This document shows positions 17,526 to 26,189 of a DNA stretch of 30,748 bases, piece by piece. Each line of letters opens with the position of its first letter. Position 1 is the stretch's first letter. The notes below the pieces were generated by a model. It had not been told where the DNA came from. It worked only from the letters and a program-made list of their open reading frames with translations, and searched no databases. The stretch covers positions 1 to 30,748 of the forward strand of contig JAWKTT010000049.1 of the NCBI GenBank assembly GCA_041398965.1, in the 5' to 3' direction. Both the position numbers and the translations under genes were made by a program. Source of the DNA: JAWKTT01 sp041398965 (GTDB taxonomy: Bacteria > Planctomycetota > Planctomycetia > Planctomycetales > Planctomycetaceae).

Positions 17526-18119
17526 ATGTACGCATTTGAAATCCTAGAGTCTCGCCGACTTCTTGCGGGCAATGTCAAAGCCGCTGTCAAAGGGGAAACC
17601 CTCATTCTCACTGGAGACAATGCAGGGAATCAGATCGACATTGACGGTGTTAACGGGAATATCACCGTGACCGGTATTGGTACTGTCATTAACGGTAGCA
17701 ATACGGAGTTGTCGTTTAGCGGTATTGAAAACGTTGTCGTTAACCTCAAGAAAGGGGACGACGTTGTCAATCTCGGGCGATTAGGTGATCTCGTAATTCT
17801 CCACAACCTTTCCATCAACACGGCTGGCGGAGATGACATTGTCGACTTCTGGGGGCTTATCGGAGCACTTGAAGTTGGTGGCAACATTCAGATTAAGACG
17901 GGGGGAGGAGCCGACGAGGTCTATCTGGATGGCATTACCGTCCAAGATTCCGTGAGCGTCGATCTTGGTGGCGGGTCTGACCTTGTCAATGTGAGTCAGT
18001 GCACCTTTCTTGACTCAGCGTTCATTAACGGCCGAGGTGGCTTTGATCAGGTGTTTGACGCGGGAGGTAACAACAGCTTTCCGTTGTTGAAGTCGATTGA
18101 ATCAGTCCTCGTCGACTAA
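17526..18119 (+). CDS. Small LEPR-XLL type secreted beta-roll protein (second paralogue)
   Basis: The 197-residue protein starts with MYAFEILESRRLLAGN, a LEPR-XLL type N-terminal motif at residues 7-14. The rest is a run of short beta-strand repeats with KKGDD, AGGDD, GGGAD, GGGSD and RGGFD turns about 22-26 residues apart, predicting a small right-handed beta-helix. It is a shorter paralogue of the protein at 889-1698, with the same strand-turn pattern but little direct identity outside the turns. An AGG word lies 8 or so bases before the ATG. It has no neighbours in an operon. It is likely exported; its function is unknown. Confidence 0.8.
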   Translation: MYAFEILESRRLLAGNVKAAVKGETLILTGDNAGNQIDIDGVNGNITVTGIGTVINGSNTELSFSGIENVVVNLKKGDDVVNLGRLGDLVILHNLSINTAGGDDIVDFWGLIGALEVGGNIQIKTGGGADEVYLDGITVQDSVSVDLGGGSDLVNVSQCTFLDSAFINGRGGFDQVFDAGGNNSFPLLKSIESVLVD

Positions 18120-18482
18120 GTTGATCATCGCTGGATCGTCGGCTGACAATGTGCGTCTGGATTCGTCAACGCTTTTCGGCAACAAGATCAATTACTGCCA
18201 GACGCCAGAAGCGGACGGTCTTCGCGAGCGTTCGGACCTTCACAGGTCGCTGCATCGGCGTGACTGCGTGGCCCGGTTTGAAGATGTGATCGGGCCGCCA
18301 GTCGCAACGTTCGACACATCTTGATTCCGGGTCCAGAGCGTAGCGAGACCGGCGCAGAGCAACACGGGATCGACGATTTCTGGGATCGCTCGGTTTGGGC
18401 CAGTCGCCTTGCGGGCATCCGCGATGTCGACCCGCCGGATGGCCCGGGAGTCTGATTGGCTGGGGAACTGAAGTCTCCTTGG
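18120..18482. other. Gene-free stretch between the LEPR-XLL gene and repeat copy C
   Basis: No intact gene is supported. The minus-strand frame at about 18240-18497 contains a segment (VDIADARKATGPNRAIPEIV, then DPVLL) faintly similar to the N-terminal region of IS1182-type transposases, but the match is too short to call. Confidence 0.4.
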
Positions 18483-18615
18483 TAGCCTGTTGAACAACGA
18501 AGCTCATGCTTTCCTGACTGATCGAGTGCCGTTTGATGGCCCGGCAGAAAGCGTATTGGTTGCTCGTGGCAACTTGGAAAAGTTGACCCACCGTCGTTCT
18601 TTAACGCGGTGTTAG
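18483..18615 (+). repeat. Dispersed intergenic repeat, copy C (133 bp)
   Basis: It starts TAGCCTGTTGAACAACG and ends CGTTCTTTAACGCGGTGTTAG. It aligns in the plus orientation with copy A along its whole length (shared CATGCTTTCC, GTGCCGTT, GAAAAG.TGA.CCAC and GTCGT.CTT.AACG), but is more diverged. It is non-coding. Confidence 0.7.
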
Positions 18616-18651
18616 AGTGGGTGTGATCCTGACGTTTACTCGTTGATTGAA

Positions 18652-21048
18652 TCACTGATCGGGTAGAGGCCAGTTGAGTTGTTTGTGGAGGAAGCGGAAG
18701 GTGCCTTGGGCGTTGATGGTGTGTGGGCCGTTGAACCATTCGATTTCGGTTCGGTCGCCGAGGCCGAGTTTGTCGTAATGTCGACGGACGCGGGCGAACT
18801 CCCAGCCGACCCAGTCGTCGGGGGCGACACCGTCATCGTGGCCGCGTTCGACCATGAAGGGGCGTGGTGCCATGAGACTGGCGAGTTCCGAATAACCGGC
18901 CAGATGCCCCATATTCCACTCCCAGATTTCGTATTCGGGGGTGTAGACGTATGAGTATCGATCCTCAGCCGAAGCATTCTTGCGAATCCATTCGTTGAAG
19001 TCGGCCGAGCAAATCGAGAGGCAATAACCGGCGTCGGTCTCGGTTGGTGGAAGCAGAGGGGGGACACGCATCGCGGTCTTGCCGCCGTAGCTGAGGCCGT
19101 AGAATCCGATCCGGTCCCGGTCGACGTAGGGGAGTGTTGCCAACCAGTTGAGGGTTTGGCGATGCTGTTCGATGATGTAGCTGAAGAGCGATCTTCCAAG
19201 CGGATTGGCCTGACGTTGAATGACCCGGAAGTCATCGTATCCTTTGTAGGGATTCTGGGGTGCATAAACGATGAAGCCACGTTCGACGAGTTGCGTGCTG
19301 AACCCCTTATAGGCTCCCCAGGGGCGTTGCGTTTTGTCGGTGGTGATGGTGTCCATGGGGGTCCCTTCCAGCCCATGTTGACAGACAACCACGGGTCGAC
19401 GTTCCCCCTCTCGCAGGTTTCTCGGGATCAATAGAATCCCCCCGGCGATGACGGTTGCGGTGTTAGTCTGCGGGGCTTTGGAGGTAGACTGCGTGTACAC
19501 GTCGAGCATCACTTCGTAGCCGACATGCGTCTCGGTGTCGATGACCTTGCGTGAGCGAGGGTTGAAGGGGGCCGTCGGTTTCGGGAGTCGCCCGATTAAG
19601 TCGTCATGGACCCGGTTTCGATACGTCTCTGCACTCTTGGTCCAGGCATCGACACTCGATCGATCGCCCACTTCCCACAACTTGTTGCGAACCTTGTCAC
19701 TTCGATGCAACAGCATCTGCGTATGCCGAACAAGTTCTTGGACTTGCTGTTGCTCGCGGAAAGCCTCGAAGGAGAAGGTTCGTTCATGTTCTGGATCATT
19801 GTCTAAGATTGTCCACTCACCCGGTTGCTGAAATGCCCCGAGCTTCAAGGCTGACATGACGGTTTTGATGCAACTGTCGGGGGAACTGTCTTCAGTTAGG
19901 CCGACAGCGTACAGACTTCCCTGAGCCTTGATCCGGCTATAGTACGCTTCTGCCCGGACATATTCGCGGCGGAATTCGGCGAGCGTGAATCGCCGGGAAA
20001 CCCCTGGTGCGGCGATTCTGGCAACTCCTTCAGCGGCTTGAGGAGGGCCTGTAACAACCGGAATTTCGCCCCTGTCGACGACGAGCACACGTGGGGCAAT
20101 CATTGCGGCAAGTTCGGCATCTCCGAACATGGCCAGTTGCTTCCAGACGTTTCGATCAATCGGCTCTTGCCAGACCGATTCCCGCGGCCCAAAATATCCA
20201 TGCACAACGCAGGCATCAATCCGAGGATCGAGTGCAGCGGCCAGCATGGCGACAGAACCACCGTCACCCACCCCAAACAGGATGAGCGGATTTTGGGTGC
20301 CGTCAAACAACGCCGACTCCTCAATGACGTCCACCAGCGCGAGGACCTTTTGGACCTCATAACCTAAGGGATGTCGACCGAGTTCGTGACCAAGCCGATA
20401 GATATATTCCCGATGCGACAGGTTCGTGCGTTTGATGTCGGGATGGAATGAGAACTCGTTGCCTCGGCCAAGCAGTGCTGGCACAAAGACCGCACAGTTC
20501 TGTTCGACGAATCGCCGGGCGAACTGACGTACTGGCGGGAGCGACTTGTTCAGCCCCAACAAGGCCTCCGGAGTGTGTGCAAAGTCTCCGAGGACGATGA
20601 CGTTTGCAACTGGTTCGCCGGTGATGGAGTCTCCGACCTGGAGACCGGTTCCAGTGACTCCATCCAGCACGGGCCATGTGACATCTCGCTGAAAGGCCGA
20701 GTCCAGACTCACTTCGGGACGGAGGAAGTCGTCGATTGTCTGAAACTGAGGGTGCGGCACGCGAGGGTCGACCGCACCGATAATCTGCCGCAGTTGGTCG
20801 CGGTGGGGGGCCTTGCTCGCTTCGTAGGCTTCAAGAGAGCTGGTGTCGAGCTTGAAGTTCTGCTGGCGGAGTTGGGCGGACTGTTCCAGTTCCTGCCGAG
20901 CATGATCGCTCATTCCGCGAGTCATGACGACGTGCAACTCATCGGTGATGTTGAGGGGTGCGGTCTCAGGGAGTTCTGCCTCAGAGGGAACCTGCGCACA
21001 GAGGACGGCGGGAAACAACAGCATCGCCAATATGGAGTAACAACGCAT
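18652..21048 (-). CDS. Exported tandem alpha/beta-hydrolase (dienelactone hydrolase-like)
   Basis: The 798-residue protein has a signal peptide (MRCYSILAMLLFPAVLCA, then Q). Two alpha/beta-hydrolase-like domains follow. In the first (about 140-400) the nucleophile elbow reads GVGDGG at 259-264, with Gly in place of the usual Ser, so it is probably inactive. The second (about 500-798) has GLSYGG with Ser653, an acidic pair in GHDDG (Asp738-739) and His776 in NGPHTIN, a full catalytic triad in order. A role in hydrolysing esters or polysaccharide acyl groups outside the cytoplasm is likely but the substrate is unknown. The ATG at 21048 follows AGGGG by 7 bases; the frame is open further upstream to 21333, but the extension has no signal-like features. 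The gene diverges from trxB. Confidence 0.8.
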   Translation of the reverse strand: MRCYSILAMLLFPAVLCAQVPSEAELPETAPLNITDELHVVMTRGMSDHARQELEQSAQLRQQNFKLDTSSLEAYEASKAPHRDQLRQIIGAVDPRVPHPQFQTIDDFLRPEVSLDSAFQRDVTWPVLDGVTGTGLQVGDSITGEPVANVIVLGDFAHTPEALLGLNKSLPPVRQFARRFVEQNCAVFVPALLGRGNEFSFHPDIKRTNLSHREYIYRLGHELGRHPLGYEVQKVLALVDVIEESALFDGTQNPLILFGVGDGGSVAMLAAALDPRIDACVVHGYFGPRESVWQEPIDRNVWKQLAMFGDAELAAMIAPRVLVVDRGEIPVVTGPPQAAEGVARIAAPGVSRRFTLAEFRREYVRAEAYYSRIKAQGSLYAVGLTEDSSPDSCIKTVMSALKLGAFQQPGEWTILDNDPEHERTFSFEAFREQQQVQELVRHTQMLLHRSDKVRNKLWEVGDRSSVDAWTKSAETYRNRVHDDLIGRLPKPTAPFNPRSRKVIDTETHVGYEVMLDVYTQSTSKAPQTNTATVIAGGILLIPRNLREGERRPVVVCQHGLEGTPMDTITTDKTQRPWGAYKGFSTQLVERGFIVYAPQNPYKGYDDFRVIQRQANPLGRSLFSYIIEQHRQTLNWLATLPYVDRDRIGFYGLSYGGKTAMRVPPLLPPTETDAGYCLSICSADFNEWIRKNASAEDRYSYVYTPEYEIWEWNMGHLAGYSELASLMAPRPFMVERGHDDGVAPDDWVGWEFARVRRHYDKLGLGDRTEIEWFNGPHTINAQGTFRFLHKQLNWPLPDQ

Positions 21049-21360
21049 CGAAATACCCCTGGATCGCAGTGAGGAGACGAACGGACCAACTCGGTCGCGA
21101 CTTGAGTTATGGAAACGACGAGGCGGACAACCTTCGTTGATCGGGAGACCAATCAACGCATGATGATGCACGAATTCTGCCACCGAGACAATCTTGGACC
21201 AACGTTTCGGGCACGGACGAGCGTCCGGGGGTTTGCCTGTTGGGGCGATTCGCGATATTGTGCCGCTGTGTCGAATGGGGGGGGAAGCAATCATGGCTTG
21301 CTCTGGGCAGGGATGTTGTCGTTCGTAAATCATTTCTATCGGTAACTAAGGAGTCAGCTC
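21049..21360. other. Divergent intergenic region between the hydrolase and trxB
   Basis: A gap of 312 bases should hold promoters for both directions. I see no convincing consensus pair. The trxB ribosome binding site (AAGGAG) lies at its right end, and a GGGGGGGG run at about 21279-21286. Confidence 0.4.
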
Positions 21361-22413
21361 GTGGCAGAACGTGTCGTCATTATTGGATCGGGACCGGCAG
21401 GTTGGGCGGCGGCGATCTACACTGCACGGGCCAGTTTGACCCCGCTCGTGATCGAAGGGGAAGCGAGTCAGGAGAACTGGGACCTGGGACGACCCCCGCT
21501 TGGTCAGTTGGCGATCACCACGGAAGTCGAGAACTACCCCGGCTTCCCGGCAGGTGACATGACGGCCTATCTGGATGACTCGATTGATCCCAAGAAGCGA
21601 AAGTACATGGCCCCGCATCACAAGGAAGGGGTGAGCGGTCCCGAGTTGATGGAGTTGATGCGTCAACAAGCGGTCAACTTTGGGACGCGAATTGAACAGG
21701 AAGATGTCGTCGAAGTCGACTTCTCGAAGCATCCCTTCGTGCTGAAGACTTCCGGTGGAAGCACAATCGAAGCGATGTCTGTCATCGTGGCCACCGGGGC
21801 ACGGGCCAACTACCTTGGTCTCGACTCAGAGAAGCGTTTCAAGAACATGGGGGTCTCGGCTTGTGCGGTTTGCGACGGGGCACTTCCCCGCTTCCGCGAT
21901 CGTCCGCTGGTCGTTGTTGGCGGCGGAGACAGCGCGATGGAAGAGTCGGACTACTTGGCAAAATTTGCATCTAAGGTTTATATCGTTCATCGCCGCGATG
22001 AGTTCCGGGCGAGCCGAATTATGGCTGAGCGAGCTTTGAAGAACCCGAAGATTGAACCAAAATGGAACTCTCAGATTGATGAAGTTCTGGGGACCGATGC
22101 CGACGGCGTCACCGCAGTCCGCATTCGTAGCACGACTGATCCCGACAAGACGGAAGAGATCGAAGTTGCGGGCTACTTCTGTGCCATCGGCCATACGCCG
22201 AATACCGACTTCTTGCAGGGACAACTGAAGACGAACGCCAAGGGATACATCTCTTGGACTGTCCCGTTCCGGACGAACACCAGTGTCGAAGGGGTGTTTG
22301 CGGCGGGAGACGTGGCAGACGACAACTATCGCCAGGCGATCACCGCAGCGGGAAGCGGATGTATGGCTGCTCTCGATTGTGAGCGCTGGCTGGCGTCCAA
22401 AGGGTTTGAATAA
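21361..22413 (+). CDS. trxB: Thioredoxin reductase
   Basis: This FAD/NADPH-dependent enzyme reduces thioredoxin in the cytoplasm. The 350-residue protein has GSGPAG (9-14) for FAD, the redox-active motif Cys168-Ala-Val-Cys171-Asp, GGGDSA (187-192) and HRRDEFRAS (210-218) for NADPH, and a C-terminal FAD-contacting FAAGDV. It is longer than the usual 310-320 residues. The extra length lies mainly in residues 66-92, between GFPAGD and the GPELM helix (DDSIDPKKRKYMAPHHKEG), an insertion known to me from planctomycete-type sequences but without a known role. The start is GTG, with AAGGAG 8 bases upstream. The next gene, a CPBP protease, begins 80 bases downstream on the same strand. Confidence 0.95.
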   Translation: MAERVVIIGSGPAGWAAAIYTARASLTPLVIEGEASQENWDLGRPPLGQLAITTEVENYPGFPAGDMTAYLDDSIDPKKRKYMAPHHKEGVSGPELMELMRQQAVNFGTRIEQEDVVEVDFSKHPFVLKTSGGSTIEAMSVIVATGARANYLGLDSEKRFKNMGVSACAVCDGALPRFRDRPLVVVGGGDSAMEESDYLAKFASKVYIVHRRDEFRASRIMAERALKNPKIEPKWNSQIDEVLGTDADGVTAVRIRSTTDPDKTEEIEVAGYFCAIGHTPNTDFLQGQLKTNAKGYISWTVPFRTNTSVEGVFAAGDVADDNYRQAITAAGSGCMAALDCERWLASKGFE

Positions 22414-22493
22414 CCATTGCGACTGATGACGACACTCCCGATCCGAACTCCCCGCACCTTCACGATGCGTCGCTCTCGAACGAGGGCGAACTC

Positions 22494-23222
22494 GTGACGG
22501 GGGGCGATTCAGAAGATCGTCCGGAGACATCTTCCGACGACGAGACGTTCAGCAATCGGTCAGATAATCTCGCCGAAGAGATGGGCGACGAGTTGACGTT
22601 TGGAGAAGAAGAGAGGGACGACGTTGCCGAATTGGTGGGGAGTTCGCCGTCACGTGGGAGTTTCCTGCGGTTGGCGTTGATCTTTGAGGGGGGGCTTTTG
22701 GCAGTCGCCATTGGACTCGCCCTGCTTCTCTCGACGCACGTTTCACTCCCGATCCTCTGGCGTTGGTCCGATATTCTCTGGGGGTTGACGGGAGTGTTGC
22801 CGATGCTGGTGATGTACCAGTTTGTCAACGACTTGCGGGAGATGGTTCTCGAGATGCTCGGAGGTATCTTGAATCAATGTTCGGCCGTCGACCTGGCTTT
22901 TGTGGCTCTACTTGCCGGTCTCAGTGAAGAGTTGATGTTTCGCGGAGTGCTCGAGTTCTGGATGGCTCAATGGAGTTTTTGGGGAGCAGTCGTTGTCGTC
23001 AGCCTGTTGTTCGGAGCAGTTCACGCCCTCTCGTGGCGTTATTTCACGTTTGCAACGTTCATTGGTGCATACTTCAGTTGGTTGTCGACCGGGTTCTTCA
23101 TTTCGTCACCTCTGTTTCCAGAACCAAACCTGTTGCGCCCGATCGTGACCCATGCCGTCTACGATTTCGTGGCCCTCTTGCTGATTCGCCACGAGTATCG
23201 GCAGCAGTCGTTCGAGAAATAG
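22494..23222 (+). CDS. CPBP family intramembrane metalloprotease (CAAX protease-like)
   Basis: The 242-residue protein has an acidic soluble N-terminus (about 1-54) and about six membrane helices. The family motifs are complete: SEELMFRG with Glu145-Glu146 and Arg150, FGAVH with Phe173 and His177, and HAVYD with His220 and Asp224. The family includes CAAX prenyl endopeptidases and bacterial proteins linked to bacteriocin immunity; the substrate here is unknown. The GTG at 22494 has GAGGG 7 bases upstream. The frame continues upstream without a stop to near 22416, so a longer acidic N-terminus is possible. It may be cotranscribed with trxB. Confidence 0.85.
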   Translation: MTGGDSEDRPETSSDDETFSNRSDNLAEEMGDELTFGEEERDDVAELVGSSPSRGSFLRLALIFEGGLLAVAIGLALLLSTHVSLPILWRWSDILWGLTGVLPMLVMYQFVNDLREMVLEMLGGILNQCSAVDLAFVALLAGLSEELMFRGVLEFWMAQWSFWGAVVVVSLLFGAVHALSWRYFTFATFIGAYFSWLSTGFFISSPLFPEPNLLRPIVTHAVYDFVALLLIRHEYRQQSFEK

Positions 23223-23581
23223 GGCTGGTCGACTTGTCGTCGGAGAGGGGGACGGTGACATTCCCCACCTAACGGATGACGACACGATCACCTCCCGCTG
23301 CCCCGCCATCGATTCTCCTGTGATGAAGGGATTTCCCAGCGGGCAAGGTCGGTGCGGCCCGATGAATCGTTATTTTTATAGGGTGGCGGCTGGTCCAGTA
23401 CTTGAGTTTGTCCCGCCAACAGGCTGACGCCCAGCGACTTCTTCAGGGAATCAGCGTCCCCAAAAACTGACGAGCCCTGGGGGATCCTCGCTGCGAGTAT
23501 GGAATCGCGGGGGATGATTTCCTAGAATTGATGTCGTTCTGGCGGCGTTCGCATTGCCGGTCACAACCTTCGGGAACGATC
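23223..23581. other. Gene-free stretch between the CPBP protease and the two-helix membrane protein
   Basis: No supported gene. An AT-rich block (TTATTTTTATAGGG, near 23370-23383) stands out from the surrounding GC-rich DNA and could be a -10 region, but no matching -35 was found. Confidence 0.45.
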
Positions 23582-24751
23582 ATGAGATTCGACAAAAACC
23601 TCGGCCCCCCTCCGTTCCTCAATCGACAACATCAACATCGCATGTTGATGCTGCTGGGGGGGCTGGTGATGGTGTTCGTTCTGATTAAGGTGGTCGCCCA
23701 GCCTTCGTCGTGGAATTGGTTCTTCGCAATGACGGGGACTCCCGTCGCCAACGACGAACAATCGGGGGCACCCGGGTACGGCCCTTTGAAGCCAGTGCAA
23801 CTCGTTCACGAGGGTGACGAGCGTTTGCCGGTCGATGTGGTTTATGCTTCGGTCGAAGCGGCGAGTTTGACCCCCTCCGAAGTTGGACCTTCCGGGGCCG
23901 ACACTCCTGCAGAAACGACGGAGATGCCGGAAGTGGAGAGTCCGGCCAACGCTTCAGGATTGACGGACACGTCCTCAATGCCGGGGAGTGAGACGGCACC
24001 CGTACGGAGGGCAAGAGTGTTGCCAGCCGAATTATTGGAGGGAGTTGTCGACGATCGCTTTCGACTGACCAAGGCTGGGAAACATGCCCTCGACGGGATT
24101 CTGGAAGTGGTCGGGACCGCGGAAGAAGCCAGCTGGCCCGGCGAGTTCAATCAAACGGCGACCTTCGATGTTGTTTACAACGATCCGCACATTTATCGAG
24201 GTGAACTAATCCGCATCGAAGGGCGTTGCAAGCGGATGATTCCCTTCGACAATCAGACATTTGGCAGCACGCAGGATCCGTTGCATGCGATTGAAGCTTG
24301 GGTCATCACCCCGGAGTCTCGGGCGATTCCGTGGATGATTTTGGCGAAGAACGCCCCAGTGGGTATGCCTCAAGGGGAATCGATTGACGAGAAAGTGTTG
24401 ATCGATTGTTACGTCATCCAGAGGATCGGCTACCCTACCAACCGTGGCGAAGGGACGACGGTACTTTGTGTCGCGTCGGACTTCCGCTGGTTGCCCGCTC
24501 CCGTTGCGAACGACGTCAAGGAACAGTCGGCGTCGGTCGATCCCATTGCCCTCATCGGCGGGGGAGTTGTCGTAGCAATCTTGCTGGGAGTGGTCGGCTG
24601 GTTCGTCTGGAGTGGTCGAGGATTCCGGGGGAGTCACTTGGAGAGCATCGCGTCTTCTCGCTTTGAGGTCGAAGGTGCAGAACTCGAGAGTCTCGGGCAA
24701 CTCGATGCTGGCGACCCACATCGCCTTCAGATCAACGACGAACCGGAATGA
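23582..24751 (+). CDS. Membrane protein with two transmembrane segments, unknown function
   Basis: The protein has about 389 residues. After a short basic N-terminus with Asn, His and Arg runs, one helix spans about residues 20-40. A Pro/Ser/Thr/Glu-rich low-complexity linker (about 70-145) follows, then a folded domain (about 145-330) with YRGELIRIEGRCKRMIPFDN and a strand-rich pattern suggestive of an OB-like fold. A second helix (about 338-360) leads to a short acidic tail. So the folded domain is probably on the outer face of the membrane. I do not recognise the family; similar two-helix proteins are common in planctomycetes. The ATG at 23582 was chosen over one at 23528 because the extra residues are atypical. 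Confidence 0.65.
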   Translation: MRFDKNLGPPPFLNRQHQHRMLMLLGGLVMVFVLIKVVAQPSSWNWFFAMTGTPVANDEQSGAPGYGPLKPVQLVHEGDERLPVDVVYASVEAASLTPSEVGPSGADTPAETTEMPEVESPANASGLTDTSSMPGSETAPVRRARVLPAELLEGVVDDRFRLTKAGKHALDGILEVVGTAEEASWPGEFNQTATFDVVYNDPHIYRGELIRIEGRCKRMIPFDNQTFGSTQDPLHAIEAWVITPESRAIPWMILAKNAPVGMPQGESIDEKVLIDCYVIQRIGYPTNRGEGTTVLCVASDFRWLPAPVANDVKEQSASVDPIALIGGGVVVAILLGVVGWFVWSGRGFRGSHLESIASSRFEVEGAELESLGQLDAGDPHRLQINDEPE

Positions 24752-24965
24752 CCTCGCCCAGCACCGCAAATCTGTCGCTGGGTCCTGGGGTACTCGTGCT
24801 CAACGATCAGTTCCGAATCGCATCGAATCGTCACAATCGGAACGACTGGGCCGCATTTCACCGCACTTAGCGTCCCGGCACTTGCTCTTCTGATGATGTC
24901 GCCCATTTGCGACCTACGTTTTCTTGTCTGGCTGATCCTCCTGCTATTCAAGGACGTATGTCGAA

Positions 24966-26156
24966 ATGATCGACTATTCAACATTAGATGCCACCACGAG
25001 CAGCGCCCCTCGGGTTTCGACTGGTTGGTTCGTCTCAGGACGAATTGAACCGGGACAGCCGGTGATGCGGTTCCCCGTGGAAGGTGAGTCGATGACGATC
25101 GGTCGTCGGGCTGGGTTGGCAATTTCGGTTCCTTCTGCCAAGGTTTCAGGGCGACATGCTGAATTGCTTGTCGTCGGGGGGCACCTTTTCATCCGCGACT
25201 TGGGAAGTACGAACGGAACTTATGTCAATCGTCGTCGACTGACTCGGCCGCTGCGTATCGATGATGGCGATCACTTTGAGATTGCCGATGTCGAGTTTCG
25301 GGTCGAGTATCAACCGGCGACCCGTCAGCCAGTGCGAATCGATCCGAGCCTGAAGAAGACGTCGGTTTCGCTTGAATCACTTGAGCAGGACTGGGTGTTG
25401 AGCCAGTTCGATTCACTCATTCGTCAACGAGCCATCACCCCCTACTATCAGCCAATCGTGAATATGCAGGATGGTACCCCGTTTGCCTATGAGGCATTGG
25501 CTCGGAGTTCGGTCAGCGGGTTAGAGAATCCGGGGAAAATGTTCGACAATGCCACCCTCTTGGGGCGAGAAGCAGAACTTAGCATCATCTGTCGAGAGCG
25601 GGCCATTGAAGATGCCGGGTTGTTGAATGATGGGGATTTGATTTTCGTCAATACACATCCCTCGGAATCCCTTGATGTCGATGTTTTGCCATCTCTAAAA
25701 ACGTTGCGTCAGTTGTATCCAGACGTGAAGATCGTGCTGGAAATTCATGAAGCAGCCATCAGCGATCCTGCCGTCATTCGAGAGTTTTCGCACGAACTCC
25801 GGGATATCGATGTCGACCTCGCGTACGACGATTTCGGGGCCGGTCGTTCGAGGCTGCTCGAACTCATCAAGGCTCCGCCCAAGTACCTCAAGTTTGACGT
25901 GAGTCTCATCCGTGATCTTGATCAGGCACCTGTTCATCAACACCGCATGTTGCACACATTGATCGACATGTCTCGCGACTTCTCGACGACGACTCTCGCT
26001 GAAGGAATCGAGACGCAGGCCGAAGCGGAAATTTGTCGTGAGCTCGGCTTTGACTTCGCCCAAGGTTACTATTTTGGTCGGCCAGCCCCGCCGAAGACCG
26101 ACCTCGACGTCAAGACCCTGTCGCAAACTCAGGTTCCGCTGAGGATGTCAACTTAG
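24966..26156 (+). CDS. FHA-EAL fusion, predicted cyclic-di-GMP phosphodiesterase
   Basis: This cytoplasmic 396-residue protein has two domains. The FHA domain (about 20-115) has GR at 46-47, SGRH at 61-64 and STNGT at 81-85, the residues used to bind phosphothreonine. The EAL domain (about 150-385) keeps the metal and catalytic positions: Glu176 in EAL (176-178), Asn229, Glu259, Asp288-Asp289 in DDFGAG, Lys309, Glu346 and Gln366 in QGYYFGRP. It is therefore likely to hydrolyse cyclic-di-GMP. The fusion suggests that threonine phosphorylation by a Ser/Thr kinase controls or localises the phosphodiesterase. There is no kinase gene nearby. The cupin gene follows after 33 bases on the same strand. 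Confidence 0.9.
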   Translation: MIDYSTLDATTSSAPRVSTGWFVSGRIEPGQPVMRFPVEGESMTIGRRAGLAISVPSAKVSGRHAELLVVGGHLFIRDLGSTNGTYVNRRRLTRPLRIDDGDHFEIADVEFRVEYQPATRQPVRIDPSLKKTSVSLESLEQDWVLSQFDSLIRQRAITPYYQPIVNMQDGTPFAYEALARSSVSGLENPGKMFDNATLLGREAELSIICRERAIEDAGLLNDGDLIFVNTHPSESLDVDVLPSLKTLRQLYPDVKIVLEIHEAAISDPAVIREFSHELRDIDVDLAYDDFGAGRSRLLELIKAPPKYLKFDVSLIRDLDQAPVHQHRMLHTLIDMSRDFSTTTLAEGIETQAEAEICRELGFDFAQGYYFGRPAPPKTDLDVKTLSQTQVPLRMST

Positions 26157-26189
26157 TCGACACGTCTTTCACAGAACGACCGACAGGCT

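Noticed and set aside
18240..18497. A possible transposase remnant on the minus strand
   Set aside because: A segment of about 30 residues faintly recalls IS1182-type transposases, but it is too short and has no terminal repeats or second motif.
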